NCBI GenBank assembly: GCA_964487725.1
Contig: CAZASF010000004.1
Coordinates: 41,740-105,739, forward strand
Source of the DNA: Paramuribaculum sp964487725
GTDB taxonomy: Bacteria; Bacteroidota; Bacteroidia; Bacteroidales; Muribaculaceae
Length of the DNA: 64,000 bases
Reading direction: 5' to 3'
Every line of letters starts with the position of its first letter. Position 1 is the stretch's first letter. The position numbers were made by a program, and so were the translations under genes. A model generated the notes under the pieces. The model saw nothing but the letters and a program-made list of their open reading frames with translations. It was not told the origin of the DNA and made no database searches. Shown in pieces: positions 28,852-36,384 of the stretch.

Positions 28852-28944
28852 AATATTTTTTTTGATAAAGTAGCAATTTCATTGTTAAAACTCGCCGTTT
28901 CCCATCTACGGAGTGGATTTTACGCAGCAGTAATGGGGCGGAAA

Positions 28945-28975
28945 TTTGCGGTTAGGCAGATTTTCATTATTTTTG
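28945..28975 (+). promoter_or_regulatory. Promoter of the lipid kinase gene
   Basis: TTTG at 28945-28948 and TATTTTTG at 28968-28975 with 19 bases between them; a full consensus match 21 bases before the ATG. Confidence 0.65.
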
Positions 28976-28996
28976 TTGTGAAAATTTTCAGTTGTA

Positions 28997-29971
28997 ATGC
29001 CGGAAAAGCAGGCTCTTTTGATAGTCAATCCCATCTCGGGCACATCGCGCAAGGAAGGCCTTGAGGAGAAAGTGGTCAGACGTCTCGCCGAGTGCGGGAT
29101 GGAGGTGACTGCGTGTCGTACGGGTTGTGCCGGCGATGCCACCCGCCTTGCTCATGAGGGCATCGACCGGGGATTCGGCACGATAATCGCTGCCGGTGGT
29201 GATGGAACTGTCAACGAAGTGGCCAATGCTCTCTGTGATACCGGTGTTTCATTCGGTATCATACCCTGCGGGTCCGGCAATGGGCTTGCTCGTCATCTTG
29301 GTATACCGGTGGATGTGCGTGCTGCGCTTGACATCATAGCCGAGGGCCGCACGGAGCTTTGTGACCATGGAGTGGTAAACGGGAGGAATTTTTTCTGCAC
29401 TTTCGGCATGGGGTTTGATGCGGCCGTGAGCCATAAGTTTGCCGAATCGGGACATCGCGGCAAGTTGACCTACATTACCAGCACATTCCGCGAATATATC
29501 AACTATAGGCCTGACGAATACGTCATTACGGCCAATGGAAACGTCATAACTGACCGGGCATTCGTTGTTGCTGTATGCAATGCCTCCCAATATGGCAATA
29601 ATGCCTACATCGCCCCCCAGGCATCAATAACCGACGGATTGCTTGACGTGACGATAATCCATTACGGAAATCTGTTGACAACAGCCCTTGTCGGGCTCGA
29701 CCTTATGTCAGGCTCCATTGATCATAACATGCTCATCCACACTTTCCGTGCCCGGTCACTGACCATTAATCGCAAATCGTCAGGGCCCGTGCATGTCGAC
29801 GGTGAGCCTATGGACATGGGCACATCGCTGTCAGTAAGCTGCATGCCGTCAAGCCTGAGAATAATCACTCCGCGCGCTGATACCCCGGTGCGCCCGCTGC
29901 TCACGCCCATCATGTCAATGATGAACGATATCGGCTTCACGCTGCGGAGCATATTTGAAAAGAATGGCTGA
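28997..29971 (+). CDS. Diacylglycerol kinase-family lipid kinase (YegS/BmrU-like)
   Basis: 324 residues. LLIVNPISGTSRKEG and GGDGTVNEVANAL are the NxxSG and GGDGT nucleotide-binding motifs of the DAGK catalytic domain; VHVDGEPM lies in the C-terminal beta domain. Members phosphorylate lipids such as diacylglycerol, or sphingoid bases in sphingolipid-making Bacteroidetes. The lipid substrate cannot be read from the sequence. Confidence 0.92.
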   Translation: MPEKQALLIVNPISGTSRKEGLEEKVVRRLAECGMEVTACRTGCAGDATRLAHEGIDRGFGTIIAAGGDGTVNEVANALCDTGVSFGIIPCGSGNGLARHLGIPVDVRAALDIIAEGRTELCDHGVVNGRNFFCTFGMGFDAAVSHKFAESGHRGKLTYITSTFREYINYRPDEYVITANGNVITDRAFVVAVCNASQYGNNAYIAPQASITDGLLDVTIIHYGNLLTTALVGLDLMSGSIDHNMLIHTFRARSLTINRKSSGPVHVDGEPMDMGTSLSVSCMPSSLRIITPRADTPVRPLLTPIMSMMNDIGFTLRSIFEKNG

Positions 29972-29973
29972 CT

Positions 29974-30005
29974 CTTGCTCATAAGCAACCTTTTGCGTAA
30001 ATTTG
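29974..30005 (+). promoter_or_regulatory. ychF promoter
   Basis: CTTG at 29974-29977 and TAAATTTG at 29998-30005, 20 bases apart; 46 bases before the ATG. Confidence 0.55.
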
Positions 30006-30051
30006 CACTCCGTTTTTAACGGGAGAACAAACTAATTATATATTTTAAGGT

Positions 30052-31155
30052 ATGGCTCTTCAATGCGGCATCGTGGGTTTGCCAAACGTGGGAAAATCCA
30101 CTCTTTTCAACTGCCTTTCAAACGCCAAGGCGCAGTCGGCTAACTTTCCCTTCTGTACCATAGAACCTAACGTGGGTGTCATTACGGTGCCTGACGATAG
30201 GCTCAACACCCTCGTGGAAATGTGTAATCCCAAAAGTGTGGTTCCCGCTACAGTGGAAATCGTTGACATCGCCGGATTGGTAAAAGGGGCCAGCAAGGGC
30301 GAGGGACTCGGCAACAAGTTCCTTGCCAATATCCGTGAAACGGATGCCATTATTCACGTGCTACGCTGCTTCGATGATGACAATATAACCCATGTTGATG
30401 GCACCGTTGACCCTGTGCGCGACAAGGAAATCATTGACTATGAGTTGCTGATCAAGGATCTTGAGACGGTTGAAAGCCGCATGGCCCGCACTCAGAAGCA
30501 GGCACAGACCGGAGGCGACAAAAACGCCAAGATGCAATATGAAGTCCTCAGCCGATATTATGATGCGCTCAAGGAGGGCAAGGCTGCGAGGACGGTTGAA
30601 TTTGACACGGTCGATGAGCAGCGTTTTGCCCGCGATCTTTTCTTGCTTACCAACAAACCGGTGCTCTACGTGTGCAACGTTGACGATGCTTCGGCTGCTA
30701 CCGGTAATGCCTACGTTGAGGCTGTCCGCAAAGCCATCGCTGATGAAAACGCTCAACTTCTTGTGGTAGCTGCACAGACAGAGGCTGAGATTGCCGAACT
30801 GGACACTTACGAGGACCGTCAGATGTTCTTGCAGGAAATAGGCCTTGAAGAATCCGGAGTGGCGCGTCTGATACGTGCCGCATACGCGTTGCTGGACTTG
30901 CAGACATACTTCACTGCCGGCCCTGATGAGGTTCGTGCATGGACTTTCCTTCGCGGATCAAAGGCTCCTAAATGTGCCGGAATCATTCACACGGATTTTG
31001 AAAAAGGCTTCATCCGCGCAGAGGTGATAAAGTATGATGACTATGTTACTCTTGGCTCTGAGGCTGCGGTGCGTCAGGCCGGTAAAATGAACATAGAAGG
31101 TAAGGAATACGTGGTTCAGGATGGCGACATCATGCACTTCCTGTTCAATGTCTGA
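30052..31155 (+). CDS. ychF: Redox-regulated ATPase YchF (Obg family)
   Basis: 367 residues, normal length. The P-loop GLPNVGKSTLFN, the switch segment DIAGLVKGASKGEGLGNKFL and the C-terminal TGS-type domain (AWTFLRGSKAPKCAGIIHTDFEKGFIRAEV) are all present. YchF binds ATP and associates with ribosomes. It is followed by a bidirectional terminator. Confidence 0.97.
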   Translation: MALQCGIVGLPNVGKSTLFNCLSNAKAQSANFPFCTIEPNVGVITVPDDRLNTLVEMCNPKSVVPATVEIVDIAGLVKGASKGEGLGNKFLANIRETDAIIHVLRCFDDDNITHVDGTVDPVRDKEIIDYELLIKDLETVESRMARTQKQAQTGGDKNAKMQYEVLSRYYDALKEGKAARTVEFDTVDEQRFARDLFLLTNKPVLYVCNVDDASAATGNAYVEAVRKAIADENAQLLVVAAQTEAEIAELDTYEDRQMFLQEIGLEESGVARLIRAAYALLDLQTYFTAGPDEVRAWTFLRGSKAPKCAGIIHTDFEKGFIRAEVIKYDDYVTLGSEAAVRQAGKMNIEGKEYVVQDGDIMHFLFNV

Positions 31156-31175
31156 TTCCTAACTGATTATACAAC

Positions 31176-31207
31176 AAAAATCCCGAGCCGTATAGCCCGG
31201 GATTTTT
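31176..31207. terminator. Bidirectional terminator between ychF and ferritin genes
   Basis: AAAAATCCCG at 31176-31185 pairs with CGGGATTTTT at 31198-31207, so both strands present a stem ending in a T-run. It serves two convergent genes. Confidence 0.8.
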
Positions 31208-31225
31208 TGTGGGTATGAAGTGAAC

Positions 31226-31747
31226 TTATTCTTCTGCGTTGAGAATTGAAGGAGCCTGATATGTGCGGGCAGCCAGTTCCTGGTCGAGCATGTAAAGGCC
31301 CATACCATTGTCGCCGATGAGTTTGAACTTGTCAATGAGCTGACGGGCGTTGTCCTCTTCCTCAACCTGTTCGTTGACAAACCATGTCAGGCGGTCGCGT
31401 GTGGCGTAGTCCTTCTCTGATTCAGCCAAGGCATAGAGATTGTTGATCATAGCGGTCACCTTCTGCTCATGTTCCAGTGTGGCCACGAATGCATCAAGCG
31501 GAGTAGCCCAGTCCTGAGGCACAGTAGCGATGGGTTCAAGACGGACACGGCCGTCGCGCTGAACCAGATAGTTTATGAATATTTCAGCGTGAGCCTGCTC
31601 TTCCTGAAACTGAATGCGGAACCAATTGGCTATTCCGGGACGACCCATAGCCTCAAAGTTCATAGCCATTGAAAGATAGAGATAGCCCGACCAAAGCTCT
31701 GCATTGATCTGTGCGTTGATAGCGTCTTGTACTTTGTTGGAAATCAT
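31226..31747 (-). CDS. ftnA: Non-heme ferritin
   Basis: 173-residue four-helix iron-storage protein. Ferroxidase ligands are visible as AELWSGYLYLSMAMNFE, FQEEQAHAEIF and the later EQVEEE. Cytoplasmic 24-mer by family knowledge. It starts 38 bases after yidC with no recognisable promoter of its own, so it may be read from the pyrG-yidC transcript. Confidence 0.95.
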   Translation of the reverse strand: MISNKVQDAINAQINAELWSGYLYLSMAMNFEAMGRPGIANWFRIQFQEEQAHAEIFINYLVQRDGRVRLEPIATVPQDWATPLDAFVATLEHEQKVTAMINNLYALAESEKDYATRDRLTWFVNEQVEEEDNARQLIDKFKLIGDNGMGLYMLDQELAARTYQAPSILNAEE

Positions 31748-31785
31748 ATCTTGGATTTTTGATTATTGGTTTCTGATTATGCCGG

Positions 31786-33888
31786 TCATCGGCGTGAGCC
31801 ACCGCCACGTTTGGCGCGCTGTTTCTCCTGTTCGCGCAGCATGGCCTGCTGTTTGCGCTGAGCCTCTTCCAGACGGGCCATGAAACCGCTTTTTTTCTTG
31901 GGTTTCTTGGCATTTTCGCGCATTGTGGCGCGAACCTTCTCCTCATTGACAACCTTACGGAATATGTAGGTCTGTATGATGGTGATGAGAAGTGAGAGGA
32001 AATAGTAGTAGCTCAATCCGGCCGCGTAGTTGTTGAAGAAGAACAGGAACATAATCGGCATCAGATACATCATCCATTTCATGCCGGGCATGGATGATCC
32101 GCCGGGCTGGCTCTGCATGTTGATGCGGGTGTAGATTATGTTGGTGGCTGTCATGAGCAGGCAGAACAGCGACAGGCGGTCGCCGAGGAACGGGATGGAA
32201 AAGGGGAGCGTAATGATGTAGTCAGGGGCCGAAAGGTCGGCTACCCAGAGGAATGACTGCCCGCGCAATTCAATCGCCGATGGGAAGAATTTAAACATGG
32301 CAATGAGGATGGGCATCTGAAGTAACAGAGGCAGACATCCCGACATCGGCGAAGCTCCCGCACGGCTGTACAGCGCCATTGATTCCTGCTGACGCTTCAT
32401 GGCGTTCTCCTGCCCGGGGTATTTGTCGTTGATCTCCTTGATTTCAGGAGCAAGCACACGCATCTTGGCCTGCGACATATAGCTCTTGTAGGTGAACGGG
32501 AAGAGAACCAGCTTGATAAACAGGGTGAGAATCAGAATGATAATGCCGTAGGAGGCTATGTATTTTCCGAGAAGTGAGAAAATCGGGATTATTATGAGGG
32601 TGTTGATCCAGCGGAAAAGGCTCCAACCGAGAGGAATAAGTTTAGTAAGGTGGAGGTTCTCATCCGGCGCTATTGTTTCCTGCAAATCTGACAGGAGGGG
32701 ATAGGAATTCGGGCCAATAAATATGGTGAACGATGCCGGATGGGCCAATGTGGAAGAATAGTCCATCACGGCCTGTGTGGTCATTCGTTTAAGGTAGGCT
32801 TTGTTATCTTTTAGCGGTGACGAGGTAAGATCAGCACCGGCAAAGTTGCTCTCGGGAATGAATATTGTGGAGAAGAATTGATTTTTGTAGCCAATCCATT
32901 TGATTCGCTGGGTGATCTCCTCGCTATCATCGGATGTTTCTTTGAGATAATCCACATCGCCGGCAGCACTCATGTAGTAAAGGGCTGAGTTCTGCTCTTC
33001 AAACATGCGTCCTTCCTCGTTGCGTGCCATAGTCTGTTCCCAGTTGAATTCCATTGTAGTTACCGAGGCCGGAATAACGTTCTGCATGCCTTGCTGGATG
33101 ATCTGCATCCCTACGAGATAGCTGTCGGGAGCCAGAGTGTAGCGGATACCCCATGATGCGCCGTCGCCAAGTTGGAGCATAAGCGTTACGGCACTGTCAG
33201 TCTGCTCGGTTACGGTAAAATAGAAATCGCGGGTGTCGAAGCGTTGGCTTGCAGAGGTCAGTGTGAAGCTGTAGCCATCTGTCACCGGTTCGATGGGAGC
33301 CACTTGTGTGGAGTCAAACCGCTGATAATCCTTAAGGGTTGCACGGGCAATGATTGCACCTTTGTTTGATATGTCAAGTGACAGACAGGAGTTCTCAAGT
33401 TTAACCGTTGTGGAGTCGCCTCCGAGGTGAGATGCGAATCCGCGGTAACGGGCAACGTCGGAAAGGGCCTTGCGCAAAACTGCACATGCCTCAGCCGCCT
33501 GATATCGCGGCAATGTGCCGTAGTCAGCACCAAGAATGGCCGACATGGCAACTTTCTTGCCGTCGCTCAGCGAAATTTCGCCTCCAATTGCTGAGTCAGC
33601 TGCAATTGTAAGGCGTGCGCCGGGAGCGTTGAGCACTGTAATGCCCAGTGAATCCCGTTGGCCGAGTTCGCGTATGGTTGAGGCTATGATTGCTTTTTCC
33701 TGTGGTGTTACCACTGTGTCGGTGAGCTTGGCCTGAGTATCAGTGTCGGTCTGTTGAGCTTCTATCTGCTCCTGACGGGCTTTCTCCGCCAAGCGGGCCT
33801 GCTCCTCTGCCGAAGGCTGGTTGAAGTACATCCATAGCATGAAGATGGCTCCAAGCAGCAGCACTCCCATAATATTGGTCTTGTTCAT
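31786..33888 (-). CDS. yidC: Membrane protein insertase YidC
   Basis: 700-residue inner-membrane insertase of the Oxa1/YidC family. One N-terminal membrane helix (about 5-22), a large periplasmic beta domain (about 60-400), then the five-helix core from about 420 (LIPLGWSLFRWINTLIIIPIFSLLGKY, PMSGCLPLLLQMPILIAMF). The C-terminal tail is strongly basic (KRAKRGGGSRR), as in members that contact the ribosome. It follows pyrG by 62 bases. Confidence 0.97.
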   Translation of the reverse strand: MNKTNIMGVLLLGAIFMLWMYFNQPSAEEQARLAEKARQEQIEAQQTDTDTQAKLTDTVVTPQEKAIIASTIRELGQRDSLGITVLNAPGARLTIAADSAIGGEISLSDGKKVAMSAILGADYGTLPRYQAAEACAVLRKALSDVARYRGFASHLGGDSTTVKLENSCLSLDISNKGAIIARATLKDYQRFDSTQVAPIEPVTDGYSFTLTSASQRFDTRDFYFTVTEQTDSAVTLMLQLGDGASWGIRYTLAPDSYLVGMQIIQQGMQNVIPASVTTMEFNWEQTMARNEEGRMFEEQNSALYYMSAAGDVDYLKETSDDSEEITQRIKWIGYKNQFFSTIFIPESNFAGADLTSSPLKDNKAYLKRMTTQAVMDYSSTLAHPASFTIFIGPNSYPLLSDLQETIAPDENLHLTKLIPLGWSLFRWINTLIIIPIFSLLGKYIASYGIIILILTLFIKLVLFPFTYKSYMSQAKMRVLAPEIKEINDKYPGQENAMKRQQESMALYSRAGASPMSGCLPLLLQMPILIAMFKFFPSAIELRGQSFLWVADLSAPDYIITLPFSIPFLGDRLSLFCLLMTATNIIYTRINMQSQPGGSSMPGMKWMMYLMPIMFLFFFNNYAAGLSYYYFLSLLITIIQTYIFRKVVNEEKVRATMRENAKKPKKKSGFMARLEEAQRKQQAMLREQEKQRAKRGGGSRR

Positions 33889-33950
33889 CTGATGGTCTGT
33901 TATCTATTTTATTGTTGAATCAAGTATTGTTAATGATTGGAAAAATCAGC

Positions 33951-35564
33951 TCATTCCTTTTCTCCGCTGTAGTCTATGGCAGCTTTCATAAAGGATAGGA
34001 AAAGCGGGTTAGGGGAGAGGACCGTTGAATTGTACTCAGGGTGATACTGTGTGCCCAGGAACCACCGCTTTGACGGGACTTCCACTATTTCCACAAGGTG
34101 TGTGCGCGGATTCTCGCCCGTACACATCATTCCTGCCTGTTCAAATCGCTGGCGGTAGTCGCTGTTGAATTCAAAGCGGTGACGATGTCGTTCTTCAACC
34201 ACCGGTTTTCCGTAGGCCTGTCCGGCAATGCTGTCAGGTTTCAACGAGCACTCGTATGCTCCGAGACGCATTGTGCCGCCCATGTTTGATATGCTCTTCT
34301 GCTCGTCCATAAGGTCAATGACATTATTGGGGGTCGACGGATTCATTTCCGTGGAGTTGGCATTAGCGAGTCCGAGCACATTGCGTGCATATTCAATTAC
34401 CATGCACTGCATGCCAAGACATATACCGAATGTGGGAACATCATGTTCACGACACCATTTCAGAGCCACGAACTTGCCCTCGATGCCGCGCTGGCCAAAC
34501 CCGGGGGCAATTATCACTCCATCCATATCCTTGAGCATACTGTCAGCGTTGTCATCGGTAATCTTTTCGCTGTGGATGTAGCGCAGGTCAAGTCGGCGAT
34601 CACAGTAGGTGGCAGCCTGAAAAAGAGCCTCGTTGATTGACTTGTAGGCATCCTGAAGTTCCACGTATTTTCCCACGAGTCCTATAGTCACGGTCTTTTC
34701 AGCGGAGTGCATCTTGTCAAGGAAAGCCATCCACGGAGCCATGTGCGGTTCACCGGTGGGGGTTACGTTGAGTTTGCGGAGCACCACCTCGTCAAGATGC
34801 TGGGCATGCATTGCTACCGGCACTTCATAAATCGACGGGAGGTCGATTGACTGGAACACGGCGTCAGGCGCCACGTTGCAGAACTGGGCTATCTTGCGGC
34901 GCATACCTACGGGTATGTCGTGCTCGGTGCGCAGAATCAGAATGTCGGGCTGGATCCCCAATTCCTGAAGTTTCTTCACGGAATGTTGCGTGGGCTTGGT
35001 CTTAAGCTCCTTGGCTGCATGGAGATAAGGGACGTAGGTGAGGTGAATACTTATGCTGTTGTCGCCCATCTCCCAGCTCAGCTGACGCTCAGCCTCAAGG
35101 AAAGGAAGCGACTCAATGTCGCCAACCGTACCGCCGATTTCTGTGATCACAAAGTCATAATCGCCCGTATTGCCTAATAGCATTATGTTACGCTTGATCT
35201 CGTCGGTGATGTGGGGAATAATCTGTACGGTCTTGCCCAGATAATCACCACGGCGTTCCTTGTCAATAACATTCTGGTATATGCGTCCGGTGGTCACGTT
35301 GTTGGCCTTGGTTGTACGCACGTTGGTAAAGCGCTCGTAGTGGCCAAGGTCAAGGTCGGTTTCGCGGCCGTCTGTTGTAACGTAGCATTCTCCGTGCTCG
35401 TAGGGATTCAGAGTTCCGGGGTCGATGTTAATATACGGGTCATATTTCTGGATGGTCACCCTATATCCACGAGCTTTCAGCAGGCAAGCAAGCGATGCGG
35501 ATATAATACCTTTACCTAAGGAGGACACAACGCCACCGGTAACGAAAATATACTTTGTTTCCAC
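33951..35564 (-). CDS. pyrG: CTP synthase
   Basis: 537 residues, normal length. The N-terminal synthetase domain begins TKYIFVTGGVVSSLGKGI; the C-terminal class I glutaminase has PTFGICLGMQCMVIEYARN with the nucleophile Cys, and YHPEYNS with the catalytic His and Glu. It converts UTP and glutamine to CTP. The start codon is GTG. A TAnnTTTG element (minus strand, 35593-35600) lies 28 bases upstream. Confidence 0.98.
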   Translation of the reverse strand: METKYIFVTGGVVSSLGKGIISASLACLLKARGYRVTIQKYDPYINIDPGTLNPYEHGECYVTTDGRETDLDLGHYERFTNVRTTKANNVTTGRIYQNVIDKERRGDYLGKTVQIIPHITDEIKRNIMLLGNTGDYDFVITEIGGTVGDIESLPFLEAERQLSWEMGDNSISIHLTYVPYLHAAKELKTKPTQHSVKKLQELGIQPDILILRTEHDIPVGMRRKIAQFCNVAPDAVFQSIDLPSIYEVPVAMHAQHLDEVVLRKLNVTPTGEPHMAPWMAFLDKMHSAEKTVTIGLVGKYVELQDAYKSINEALFQAATYCDRRLDLRYIHSEKITDDNADSMLKDMDGVIIAPGFGQRGIEGKFVALKWCREHDVPTFGICLGMQCMVIEYARNVLGLANANSTEMNPSTPNNVIDLMDEQKSISNMGGTMRLGAYECSLKPDSIAGQAYGKPVVEERHRHRFEFNSDYRQRFEQAGMMCTGENPRTHLVEIVEVPSKRWFLGTQYHPEYNSTVLSPNPLFLSFMKAAIDYSGEKE

Positions 35565-35592
35565 GCTTTGAAAAAATTACTTTATCAAGGCG

Positions 35593-35600
35593 CAAAATTA
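35593..35600 (-). promoter_or_regulatory. -7 element of pyrG
   Basis: Minus-strand TAATTTTG matches TAnnTTTG. No convincing -33 TTTG at 19-21 bases. Confidence 0.45.
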
Positions 35601-35637
35601 CAAAACAAATCGGAAAATCCCACGTAAGATGCGGAAT

Positions 35638-36096
35638 TTATTTTCCGTTCGGGGTGACGCGGAGGCCGGAGCCGGCGGGAGGTGTCTGTAAGCCCGGATT
35701 TGAACCGTTTATGTTAATGTAGGGAAGCGATGAGCCGCCGGTTGAGGGCCTTGATATGCTCGGTCCGTTGCCCGACTGCCCCGGGCGTATGTTCCCGATA
35801 GCCCCGTTGGTCGGAGGTATGGCCGGTTGTGAAGGCCGTATATTGGGCGTGGCCAATGGGCCGTTGCCCGGGCGAGGCACCGGCTTCGGATTGCCTATGG
35901 GAAATGCTGTTCCGCCGTAATAGAAAGGCGACAGTAACGGATTGCCGGCCAAGGCAGGGAGCCAATCGCCGTCCCATCCGTAATATGGAGTGCCGTAGGA
36001 CACGTCAGCGCCCCACACTGCATCGCATGAGTTGAGCACTGCCGTCATCATCAGCAATGCAGAGGCAAGTATAGATGTGTGTTTCAGAGCTTTCAT
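35638..36096 (-). CDS. Small Gly/Pro/Asn-rich lipoprotein of unknown function
   Basis: 152 residues. The N-terminus MKALKHTSILASALLMMTAVLNSC is a lipoprotein signal with cysteine at about residue 24. The mature part is almost free of charged residues and rich in Gly, Pro, Asn and Ser, with loosely repeated NIRPxQ and GxGPxI segments. It probably lies in the outer membrane or periplasm. I do not recognise a family. Confidence 0.7.
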   Translation of the reverse strand: MKALKHTSILASALLMMTAVLNSCDAVWGADVSYGTPYYGWDGDWLPALAGNPLLSPFYYGGTAFPIGNPKPVPRPGNGPLATPNIRPSQPAIPPTNGAIGNIRPGQSGNGPSISRPSTGGSSLPYININGSNPGLQTPPAGSGLRVTPNGK

Positions 36097-36384
36097 AACA
36101 GTGTGTGTTTTTGTTGATCAATTCTTTATATATAAGACAAATTCCGCTCCACAAATGTTTGCCCCCGGAGTTTAAATCATGTTATCGCTGCCTGAATCCT
36201 GCCTCTTGACATGTTGGAAAACGCACTCAATCTTTTGGTATGTTAAAAACTGTGATAGGGACGCATTTTGAATGTTTCCGCGCGTTAATGAAAAAAAGGT
36301 TGAAAATCCCATTAAACTATTCCATCTTTCAGTTGTCAATTATTTCGTGAAAAAATTCCAATAGGTTTCAACTAAAAGAGAGAT
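36097..36384. other. Intergenic region between divergent lipoprotein and barrel genes
   Basis: AT-rich 288 bases between divergent starts. No full TTTG-N19-TAnnTTTG match, RNA motif or strong hairpin was found. It must hold promoters for both genes, perhaps of a non-canonical type. Confidence 0.5.

Noticed and set aside
28793..28997. Possible guanine or other riboswitch upstream of guaB
   Set aside because: The 50-base leader is too short and no purine-aptamer core was seen; only two divergent promoters are supported.
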